Shown here piece by piece: positions 23,501 through 35,500 of a DNA stretch of 64,000 bases (the first letter of the stretch is position 1; each line of letters begins with the position of its first letter). Below the pieces are notes generated by a model, which worked only from the letters and a program-made list of their open reading frames with translations, did no database searches and was not told the DNA's origin. Made by a program: the position numbers and the translations under genes. The DNA is from Tiliqua scincoides (Eukaryota > Chordata > Lepidosauria > Squamata > Scincidae): contig NC_089821.1 in the NCBI RefSeq assembly GCF_035046505.1, positions 311,595,368-311,659,367 on the forward strand. Reading direction: 5' to 3'.

Positions 23501-26500
23501 GTTTGGACACATTTGTGAGGGTCTGCTCTCTCAGCAGCAACTGTTCAGTCATGGCTACGCACTACTCTAGACTCAGTGGTAACATGTTTCTGAACACCAG
23601 TTGCGGAGATGCAATGGCGAGAGAGAAGGCTGCCTTTCTGTCCTCCTGCTTGTGGCCTTCCCGTGGTGGGAAACAGGATGCTGGACTAGGTGGGCTTTTG
23701 TCCTGGCCCAGCAGGACTTTTCTTTTCTGCAGTTGTGCAGCCTTACTCTCGTGCAAAGGTCCTGCTCAAAATTAAGAGAGTGTACTAATGTATCCTGTAA
23801 ACTTGAAACCTGGACGCATGCCAGCATCTTAGTGAGTGAGTTGATGAACACCCTGTTCTACCCCCCCCATTCTGTTTAATTCCCCCTACTCCAAACACAG
23901 TAGGTTGTCTGTTTTTCTTTATACACTATCCCAGATTAACTTCTGCTTCCTGGCTTCTTTTTATTATCTCTTTTGGGCTACACTAGAGAAAATTTGAGTC
24001 TAGTCGTGGCAAGAAATTGCTTATTACAAAGTGTTCAGTACAGCAAATATCCCCAAAAAAGGGAGTATGACATATACTTCTAAAATTAGCAAAAATGAGG
24101 GTGTAGCATGGAAGTGGACTTTTACCAGGGGTTGAGTTTAAAACTCCCATGGTCTAAATAAGAGACTTTTTTCCATTGCATTTTGAGACTGTGTGGTTAG
24201 CCGAACTTGGGGTGGTAAAAGTAATTCTTTTGTTGTTGTTCATTATCTTTGCAACTCTCCATTCCATAGGTGCCCAAGGCATTAGTGCTAAAGCCAGAAT
24301 GTGCTGCTATATGCAGAACATTAGTTGGGCTTTGGAGGTATGAACTTCAGTCTCAGGTCAGTAGGAGCTCACAGAGTGATCTTGAACAAGTCCTAATATC
24401 TTGGTCCGTAACAGGAGCAACAGTGGCCTAGTTAACAGTTAATGCAAATATAAGGATCATAACTAATTAAATGCCAACATGCTGTAGGAATATTAATAAT
24501 TATTCTTTTTTTAAAAAACTAGGGAGAATGCAACTATGAACTGAGACTTCAGCCTAATTTTCACTGGGAGGATGTTGAAGATACTTCAGAATTTGGGAGA
24601 AGTAAAAGCTGTCGCAGCACTACAGGTGCTCAAAAGCCTTCCTCATCCAGAAAGAAGACCTTGGCAGATGCATCTAAAGTCAAACAAGGCTCATCTTCAT
24701 TGGAGGAACTTGATGCAGAATGTCTCTCCCTCTTTAAAGCAACCAACTTCAAAACTGGGAAAAGGCCCCAGGTGTTGAATATGGAATCCAAATCTCTTAG
24801 TAAAGAAGATTGCAACCCTTTGGATTACTTTCCAGCAACCAGATTGCTGTCTAGTGAAGAAGCTGGTCCTAAAATATTGCCAGATAAGAATAAGGAATGC
24901 TTGGACCAATTTACCAGCTCCAAAAGCGTTGCAAATCATAACAGTGCAGAGACAAGAGAGTTTCTGCCTACCACCCAGAAGTGTAGCTCTTGGAGCAGTC
25001 ACAGAGTGGATTCTGGTTATGGTTGCTTCACAGAGGACAGTTCGTTGCTTTTACCCTCCATGTTTTATCTTCCTGCATCAGAGATGGATTTGTTTGAGCT
25101 TCCAGCTACTTGTGCTGAAGGTGACTCTTCTTGTGGAAAAGATGTGCTAATGAATGTAGCAAGACTTCTGTTGCAGTCCCCTCCATCTCTGAATGAACTC
25201 CTTGACTGTGAGAAAGAGATTGAAGCGCAGCAGTTGGACTCTGTGCAAAAATCTGTTTCTCGTGTGCGTGCAGAAGTCTTTCCAGAAAAGCCAGTATCTT
25301 TCTCAGAGTTCCAGAATTCATTAAGACCCTCTCAGAACACCTCTGAGATAATGGATTCCCATAAACTGTGTTCCTTGAATAACTGTCCTCTAGTAACTAG
25401 CTGCATTTCCAAGGCTTTTGTTAGCAAAACAAATGTTGATCTTAACTGGGATGAAATCTTTGATCTTGATGATGATCAGATTGGTATCCAAGTGGGAAAT
25501 CTGCCAGTGACAAATCATGGTTTCAGAAATGATGCAAGTGGAGGACATCAGGACTTCTGTAAAGGTTCTGTAGGAAATGCGAGAATTGATGAAGACGTGT
25601 CTGTACTTTTATTTGAAGGGGACCATTTTTCAAAGTGTGACTCTCCTTCAAGCAGAAATCAGAGAGTGCTTTCAGCGTCAGATGTGTTCAATCAAGCCAA
25701 TACTCCAGCTAACAAAGTAGGAATCTCCAAACAGCAGCCTCCAGATGAGTTTGTTTCAGCCAGCCACACAGACCTCATAAATCCACTAATAATCCCCAGT
25801 GACGAAACTCTGGCAGTATCCGCCAATCTAGATCATTTCAGCAAACCAAAACTTCAGAGTCATGTTGAATTATATGATGCTTCTCAAGATTTGTTTTCCA
25901 TCAACTTTGATCTTGGGTTTTCTTTTCAAGGGTCTGAGGATGAGACCTCAGAGCAAGTAATCACTGTGAAAGATGGCAGAAGCCATGTAGCTTTTCATAC
26001 CATTAATGCTGAAGACACTAACTCAAAGGACAACTTAGCAAAGAAATCTCCATTGTTGTGGAGTAAGGAATGTCTTGATAGGACTAAGTTTTCTACACCA
26101 TTACATTTACAAAACCAGACCTCTAGTTTAACAGCAACTGAAAATGCTATTCTCACAGCCTCTCTTTTGACACCAGCAGGAGAAAAACTGTGCCGATCAC
26201 CAGACTCTGCAAAGTCTGCATTTTCTACACCAACAGGTAGACAGGCAGCACATGCACGAGTTCCCAGAGGAGCTGGCATGAGTTCATGTTTTAGAAATAG
26301 GCAGGTAAGCCCACTAGTACCTATTCCAGGCGAAGCGAACATCAGCTTGATTAAAAAAGACTTGGCGATTTCAGCTTTTAATATCGAGGGCCTCACTTCT
26401 CAAGGGCCTGGAAATGGGGGAAACAAGAACCAAGATGCACTCAGCATGCACTCCAACATGCACTCAGCTGCAGGTGAGATTTAGCAGATTTGTGTATGAA

Positions 26501-29500
26501 ATTTTGGAGACAGAAGTATTGTTGCCTGCTGCTTTATGATATGCTCTCACTCCACATGCGATCCAAATAGGTGTGAACTTTCAGAAACTCTGAGGTAAGA
26601 CTATAGACTATACACATCAGATTGCAGTAGGCACTTTCAGTGTGCTTTTGTAAATACCTGTGTTTCTGCTCCAAGTAAAAACTAGAGCATGTCCATGGTA
26701 TTTGGCTTGCCTGCAACTCTCATGGTCTGGGGTGTTTTGGGCAGCAGAGCCACTTCTGGAATTCAGAAACCTAATTGTAGGGAGGTGGAGATGTTCTAAC
26801 AACCACCCTGTATCTCCTGTAGTTTATATATGTGCTGTCATTCCTATACTGCAGATGGGGATCACTGAGGCTGAGGGAGCAGCTTGCCAAAGGCTCAGTG
26901 ATCTCAAAGATTTGAAATGGAGCACACACAGATCCCTGATGTGTGCCTGTGTGTATGCTTCCTTGCACCCATGACCTCTGCATCTATATATAAATACAGA
27001 CAGACTTTCTAAAGCTGTCCTTATAATTAACTACATATATCAAAAGATTTGGCTGGCTGTTGTGAATCAATGTCTATAATTACAGAAACCTGGTTACAGG
27101 CCTGATCCTTTTATGATTTGCTACTCTATGCTCTTTTTATCTGACTACTGTTTTTATGATACGTTGTTAATATGCTTTTATCTGTTTTTTATCTGTTAAT
27201 ATGCTTTTATCTGTTTTTTAAATTATGTTTTTTAATTTGTTTTAACCTTTGTTGTAAGCCGCCTTGAGTCCCTCCGGGGAGAAAGGCGGGATGACAAAAT
27301 AATAATAATAATAATAATAATAATAATTCAGCTCTTCATTCTCTTTCTCTCCGTGTGTGCCCCCTCCCTTCAATTATTTTCACAGTAAATGTGTATTTGA
27401 ACCTTTTCCATCACTTTTGCCCCCATACTTATCTCTTCTACGCAAACTGAGAAGGTTGGAGACACTTGTTGTGTCAGAGATGGATTGTGTGTCCCCTGTT
27501 GAGGCTTGTGTGTGGAAATCCTGTGGTGCCTAGGAACTGAAAAGTTTCCTTTCCCCCCCTCTTCCGTATGACTTTTGGTAGCGATGTTTATCTCCAGCTC
27601 CACAAGATTTTGTAACTTGCCTTGTTCCTCTGGTGAGAAATGTCTTAATCTGCTTAGACTGGACCTTGTACTGCTAGAGAACTCCCCACAAACAATTCCA
27701 ATCTTGTGTGTGACTGTAAAACTTCCAGGGCAGTGTTTGCTGTATGACTTACAAATATGTTGTGTCACGAAGAACACATTTTCTGATCATTACCCATTTA
27801 CTCCTTCACAGCAGGGACCAGCAGTGAAGAAGAAATTGGTTTTCTCAGAAAAAATAAGAGAAAACGAAACATGTTGACATCTCCAATTGTGAGTCATTCA
27901 GTTAACATTAAATGCCACCAGACTCTGCTCTGGAATCTCAATATGCAATTAACTTATTTCTCTTTCTGAAGGTCAACAACAGCTGCTACCTCGAATCACC
28001 AATCTGTGCTATCAGGAAACGTAGACGTCCACTCATTGCAGTAAGTAACTACTTAACTGCTGCAGAAAGAACAAGCATAAAACATATTTTGCGTAGCTTG
28101 GCTTTTAGTGTCCAAATAGCTTCCTTTACTTTAAGAAAAGTTATTCTAAAACGGGGTTTCTCAAACTGTGGGTTGTGACCCACTTGCTAGGTCAGGACCT
28201 AATCCTTGGTAGGTTTCGAAGCTGAAACTGACAGATAACTGAGAAGGAAAATGCCTGGAGTCCTATGGAAAGTGAAACTGAACCACATTGTGCATTTACT
28301 CATGGGTAGGTGAACATGCCTTAGTCCATTGCAGAGGGAAAGTGGAGAGGAATCCAATACCACCAGTACGGTCCCAATCCGATGAACACAGTTTGATTCA
28401 TGGATCTCCTGCAGTGGTTCCCAACCTTTTTCACTTGCATATCCCTTGGCAGCCCATTTCCATAAACTGTGCCCTTCATATTAGCAAAATGTTTGTAATT
28501 AATAATACAAACCTTCATCTCCTCCATATAAAAGCCCAGATTTCATGTATTCATCACATATTTTCTCTTTTCATCTGTTTGAAGAACAGAAGACTCTGCC
28601 TTTGCACTGTTTTGCACCAGAAGTGTGCTGAGAAATTCTAGGTGATTGGTCACTTTTCATATTATATTTCAGCTTTTTTACTGTGCTGGTTTTCAATCAC
28701 TGGTTCATAGATGAATTGATGACCAAAAACTAGCTATTGGTGGGTGTCGTAAACAAAGGGGGGTTTGGGGTGCTTAGAGTTCTTGGTTTTCGAAGCCTAA
28801 AGCCCTCAAGGCCCCTCTGCTCCAGTAGTATTGCCACCACTCCGTCCAGGGACACTGAGACCCTCTAGGCTTAATTCTATCCCTTGCAGGCACTGAGCTC
28901 TTTCTCCAATTAAAGCCTCAGTCCTCAGTTACTAGACCTCAATGAGCACTTGGTAGCTTGCTGAATGGCTAGGTAGGATTCTGAACCTTCGTCCACAACA
29001 GACAATGAAACAACTTAGTAAAAGATATTTTAGTTTATTAAGTACATAAGGTTACACACTCTACAATAAGGCAGCAAATGCTAGAGGCATAAACATTAAT
29101 TAATTAATTTAATTAACAGTATTTATATACCGCTTTTCAACTGAATGTTCACAAAGCGGTTTACAGAGAAAAATCAAATAACTAAATGGCTCCCTGTCCC
29201 AAAAGGGCTCACAATCTAAAAAGATGCCAAGGAATACCAGCAGACAGCCACTAGAACAGACAGTGCTGGGGTGAGGTGGGCCAGTTACTCTCCCCCTGCT
29301 AAAAAAAGGAGCACCCACTTGAAAAAGTGCCTCTTACCCAATTAGCAGGGGTTAAACATCTATAAAACATCAGCAATAAAATAATAAAGCTAGCTGGCTA
29401 TCTCTATTAATACCTGTCTCTCACCTGGGTCGGTTACTCTTGTAGATATCTTAGCTCCAGGGCTACCTATGGGGCCAGGTGCCCATGATGGACAATGGAG

Positions 29501-32500
29501 CTCACATGCGTGCAGGATGTTGCACTCAAAAACTCTGTCCAAGAAGGCCGCACCCACACCCCCTGGGCATTCATTATTATACTTCTTATGCGAATAGTAC
29601 TGAGGTGACTTCATACTTATTAGACTGTCCAATCAGAACCCTTGAGGAACAGAACCTTCTTGAAGTTGGCCTGGTTGCTAATCCCTCATAGTTCTTACCC
29701 CTCCCAACTGGAGATCCACAGCTGCACTCCATCACGCTTGATAAGGTGCCTCTCTGTCTACTAAGGTCCTAAACATTCCAATGGGTTGTAATTCTTGCTA
29801 TCTGTCCTTTCTGGCCAGCAAAGGAGAGACAACAATACTTTTGTTTATTTACTCACATTCTTGCAGCTGGGAACTGCTAGCAACTTCTCAGTTACACTGT
29901 CTTAGTTTAGTTCAGGCTTCTACTGCCAACCTAGGCCTAACATGCACTTATTCATGATAGTGGGGCTTTCACAGCCAACTAGCTACCTCCCTTCCTGCCT
30001 TGCTGGTCCTTGCAAGGCATTCCTGTCTTGCAAGGCATTCTGGAGCACGGCCTGCCTTTTTCTGCCATTATTTCATTCTTTTTCAATTACCCCTAAAGGT
30101 CCTGTTGAGTGTCTCTGGGAGTACGTGAATACCAGGTTGGGAACCACTGTTTTACTGGTGTGTAGTTTACAGTGCACTTACTCTGATAGTGTTGACAGAA
30201 AAGGTGGTGAAGACCAGAATTTAAAAAAGAATAAAAATGTATCTTATGATCTTTTACTATGTTTTTAATAAATTAGAGACTACAGTTCTTAGGTAACAAT
30301 TAGTGGTAGGTTATTTTTCAGGATCTGGCCTCGGGTAAAATCAGACAAAACTATAGTCAGACACCCCCTTAAGTTTAACCTCCGACTTATGAGGGTCATA
30401 GAAAATTCCATGATTGTTGACTGAAAACCTGCCCTCGACTTATCTGTGGGGTTGACTTATAAGTGGGTATCTGCGTTAACTCTGGTCGTGGAATACAGGT
30501 GGAGCCTGTTTATCCGCAGATTATAAATCTGAGAATCTGGCTCAATGTGGATCCCCTGGACCCACATTGATCCAGACGTGGCTCTATCTGAGCCCTCTGA
30601 AGGGGACTGGAACTGTGCTCCAGTCCCCTCTGGAGGGGTTTCTGAAGCCTGGAGAGGCAGTGCATGTCCATCTGCTGCCTTTCCAGGCTTCAGAATGACC
30701 AGAGAAGCAAAAAAACAGTTTCCCTTGGGAAACAGGAAGCAAATGTTTTTTCACCTTTTAAGGCATTCTAAGGCCCGGGGAAGCCTCTTGGAAGTGCAGC
30801 TCTGGTCCCTTTCGGAGGGGTTAATGAGGCGAAGATCGCGGATTTGAGTATCCACAAAATTCTGTATCAGCGGGGGGTCTGAAAACGGATCCCCGCATAT
30901 ACTGAGGCTCCACCTATAATCTATTTTCTGCTACTTACATTATACCTTCATTCTGGACACCTTTAGAAACTAGGGTGATGTATTGCCTCCTCTGTCTCTT
31001 AAGCCTGGTTTTGTTGATGACAACTGGTCCTAAGTATTGTAACACTTTATTGTTACAGATCATGCCAGACACATGTAGGCAACAGCACAGCTTTGATGTG
31101 GTTGACATGGTTGAGTCTGGGGCCCAAGCGTGGTTAACTATAGACTGTGCTGGGAAATGCATTGTGCCTGGCCTTGAAGTCAAGACTCTTAAGTGAATGC
31201 AGGCTGTGGATGTTCTGATAATTGAAAAGACTGTTAAAGATGACAAATGTATGCTTTTTTCCTTTTAACTTTAAAGCATGGTATAATTTCACCCGAACAG
31301 TATCCTGACCAGTATCACCTGTTTCTACCAGTCAGAATAGGAGAACTGGATGCCTGGAGTTATACTAAGCCTGTTTCTGATTATGCTTACCGATGTCTGT
31401 GTTTTATTCCAGTCGGATTCATCTAGTGATGACAGCACAGACTTTTGTGAGAAGTCAAATCGAATGTTGGGTCATGTGAAGAAGAGTTGCAGCAAAAAGC
31501 CAATCAAAGGCGTGAAGAGGCAGAAGAAGGGGAAAAGTGGTGTGATCCAGGTGTGTGTAGTACATCCAGCAGAGTTGGTTCATCTGAGCTGGGGGTGTGT
31601 TATTACTTGGAGAAGCTCACTTTTAGTTTACTGTGTAGAAACACAGCTTCCTCTCTGCAGCCTTCTTTAGCATGCAGGTACAAGAGAGTGAAGGCAAATT
31701 AGAAAAGCAATATACAGGCCCAACCTTGTTAAACACGAATTTGACTCGGCGCAAATGGCCACTGCAAATGAGAAGGAATGTGCTGATCCCTGGAGAAGGG
31801 GGAAAATGCATCCCTTTAAAATCAAAGTTTAAAAAACTGCTTTTCTTACTGTTGGAGAGACAGTCATGCAAGCGATTACAGGTATAACCTAATTATCCAT
31901 GGATTTTTCACCCATTCATCCACTGAGATTTTTCTGTCTCAATGGGATGAGAAGGGCCCTTTAAATGAAAGGAAAACAGTTGTTTAACAATAGCCTTGTT
32001 AATGCGAGAGAGGGCAGCTGGCTGACAATCCATCAATCTTTCCAGGCACTTAGAAAGGCTTCACTCTTAGGCAAGCGACCCTTCACTTCTCCCTAAGCAT
32101 GTGAAAGAAAGATAATCACTTTGCTGTGGGTGAATGGAGGGGTCCCTTGCTCAGAGTGAAACCTTTCTAAGTGCCTGGAGAGAGGCTGATTGATGGATTA
32201 TCTGCTTAATGATTCTTGCCTTATGTCACAAAGGTCAGCAAGGCTGTTTTTACATCACCTAGCAAAGGAACATTGTTTTTTAAATGGATTTGCTTTAATG
32301 TGATTTTTGCCATCCCCTTGAGCTCTGGGAAGGAACCCTTGCAAATAATGAGACTCAACCTGTATCAGTAATATCAGTAATGAAGCTCAACCTGTAATAT
32401 TATAATATCAGCATAACACAAAAAGGTAAGTCTCTACCTTGAGACAAGATGAATTGTTTCTAGAAAACAACAGAGGAGAGAGTCCCTGCAGAATCTGCCT

Positions 32501-35500
32501 AATTGCTTTAGGCAGTGGAGGCTTCCCTGTGATAAATGTTGTGGAATGAGGAGCTGAAGGCCCAGCATGGTTCGGTTGGGGCAGCTGTTCTGTCCAAACT
32601 GGATCTACACACTTGTAGGCACAAAAAGCAGAAGTGCAATGATGTGGTGAAATGAAGCCTTCATCAGAGAACCAGCAATTGGAACTGGTAAGCAACACCA
32701 TGAAGCAGTTGGGTGATTTAAAATAATTCCAACACACGCTGGAACTGCTTGGCTAAGCTAGTCATAACTCACGTGATCTGCAACTATATATAGTGACATG
32801 AGTACATGAAGCCACATTTCTGCTGATCCAGTGGGGCTGTTCTTATGTTCACATTTCAACAACCAATCAGGAAAAGCGTCCATTGCTGGAACCCAATCTC
32901 CGTTGCAGGTTTGTACGTCCTTTAGGCACAGCCTGCAGAGATCAGCATGAATGAACTTGTGTCGCTGAAAGTACTAGTTCAGAAACTGCTTCAAAGTTGG
33001 TATAACAGAGGCCAGTTCTATTGGTCTTTTTCCTTTGTGCTCCTTGATGTGTTGACCAATGACCCAAAGAACCACAGTGTCATCTAATTTCTTGTATCTT
33101 GTGGGTGAGGGGGGCTGTTCCAGTTTTGAAGGGGTTTACAGCCGTTGCAGGAGGCTGGGTCTTGTCTGTCTGGTGTCTGTCTCAGTTCTACAATGAAAGA
33201 CTTGGAGAAGAATGCAGGCTGACGTGTGGTTTTTGCTTAATGTAGGATGCAGTCAGACAGTTCATAGATGAAGAGGCCGAACTGTCTGAAGAAGGAGCAG
33301 CCGAAGTCTCCTCTGACGAGTGTGCTGGCTCAGAAAACGAACTCAGCTCCTCTCTCATTCAGTTTCTCAATGATGAGACGCAAGTTACACAAGGTTTAAA
33401 TGGTATGTAAAGAGCCCTCTCTTTTTCTCGTCATTGGCCTTTGATGGGTCTTGACTTCCCCATGGTCAGCTGCTCCTACTCAGAGCTTGCTGAGGCAGAA
33501 ATATTTTGGTACTTTCAACAACCTGTATTTTGAAGATACTGCATGAGACAGACAGCTAATATTGTAATGCTTTTGTACAAATCAATGGTAAAGCCACACC
33601 TGGAGTATTGTGTCCGGTCCTGGTTGCCACATCTCAAAAAGGACATAGTGGAGATGGAAAAGGTGCAAAAGAGAGTGATGAAGATGATTACTGGGCTGGG
33701 GCTCCTTCCCTATGAGGGAAGGCTACAGCGTTTGGGGCTTTTCAGTCTAGAAAAGAGGCACCTGGGGGGATATGATTGAGACATACAAAATTATGCAGGG
33801 GCTGGACAGAGAGAAGCTCTTTTCCCTCTCACATAATTCCAGAACCAGGGGACATCCACGAAAGCTGAGTGTTGTGAGAGTTAGAACAGACAGAAGAAAA
33901 TATTTCTTTACCCAGCGTTTAATTAGTTTGTGGAACTCTTTGCCACAGGAAGTAGTGATGGCATCTTGCCTGGATGCCTTTAAGAAGGAATTGGACAAAT
34001 TTATGGAGGAGAAGTTCATTATGGGTTACAAGTCATAGTAGGTCTGTGCAAGCTCTTGGTTTTAGAGGCAGGCTGCCTCTGATTGCCAGATGCAGGGGAG
34101 GGCACCGAAACGCAGGTTGTGTCTGTTGTCCTGTGTGCCCCCTGGGACATTTGGTGGGCCGCTGTGAGATACAGGAAGCTGGACTAGATGGGCCTATGGC
34201 CTGATCCAGTGGGGCTGTTCTTATGTTCTTAACTACAATTCCCAGAAAGCCTTGCAGGTCTCTTGTTATCTGGTGTGCTCCTTGGGGCATTTGGTGGGCC
34301 GCTGTGAGATACAGGAAGCTGGACTAGATGGGCCTTTGGCCTGATCCAGCATTGTTCTTCTTATGTTCGCTGTATAACGTACAAGTGCTTACCAAGCAAG
34401 GAACCTTTCCCAGCAGAACATCATAGTCTTGGGGGTGGTGGGCGAGTCAGTTTGAGCCTTTGAGGAAGAAGACAGGCTCTTGCATCTGGCTGAGTGCTGG
34501 AGCAGGTGAGCACACCCAGCCTGCTTTCCCTGTGGGGAGCATCTGTGCCTGAGCCCTGCTTGCGAGCTGTGGGAACCAGGGCTGCTTTTGGGCTGCTCTG
34601 CTGGCGCTGGGATCCAACAGCCCTTTTCTGATGATCACAGATTTCGTATAAGGGCTCTGGAATGGAACCCAGGAGTCTCCTAATAGTACACTAAACCGGT
34701 ACCTTGCTTGATTGATGGTAGCCTGGCCTACAGGTGGCAAAGACTCAAATTGTGAAAGTTAACAAAGTTGCATTTCATATTCGGAGCACCATCTCCTGGG
34801 AACGTGTAGTCCAGCCCTAAGTGAGGCAGTTGGCTGTGGCTTGAATTGCATTTCTTTTTCCTCTGCTCAGAGTCTGAGATGCAGGCAGTGTATCTGAGAT
34901 CTGTGCGTAGCCCTGCTGTCAACAAGTGTAAGATGGTGCGTCAAGGACATCACTCAATGGCCGTTTTTTCTCAGGTAGGTAGTAGAGTGACGAAGGTGGC
35001 CCTTTGGAATGTTTGCAAGGAGGTCAAGCTGGGCTTCATCTTGATTCACAAATTCTGTGCGACAGTTGGCTTTCTATGCACACCCATGAAAGCCCTTTGG
35101 GAAAATAGTATTCCCTTTCTATATGTTTGTCGCTTCTGTGGAGGGCAGGCTTAATGGGACATATTTCAAAATGAGGAGACACTGCTGTGGCACAACCTAC
35201 TAGGGCAGCGTTTCTCAAACTGGGTTGCAATCCACTGGTGGGTCATGACCCAATGCTCCCTGCCGCACCTCAAAGCCTTACCGCTGGAGCCACTGGAGGC
35301 CTCTTCTGGGTTACACCAGGCCCTTGACCCACTCTGTTGCCCTCTGCAGGCCTCCGAATGCCTTGGGGAAGCAACCAGAAGCAACTTCCTGTTTACATCC
35401 GCAACTTCTGGTTTGCTTCCACAAGCATTCTGGGGCCTGCAGAGGCCAATGGAGTGGGTCATGGACATGGCATAACCAGGAAGCAGGCACTGATGGGTCC

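Noticed and set aside
33393-33394. Earlier GT donor in FANCM exon 18 (after ACACAAG)
   Set aside because: It would end the exon in phase 0 and put the next exon out of frame; the GTATGT donor at 33403 keeps the conserved [10 protein letters not shown] sequence.
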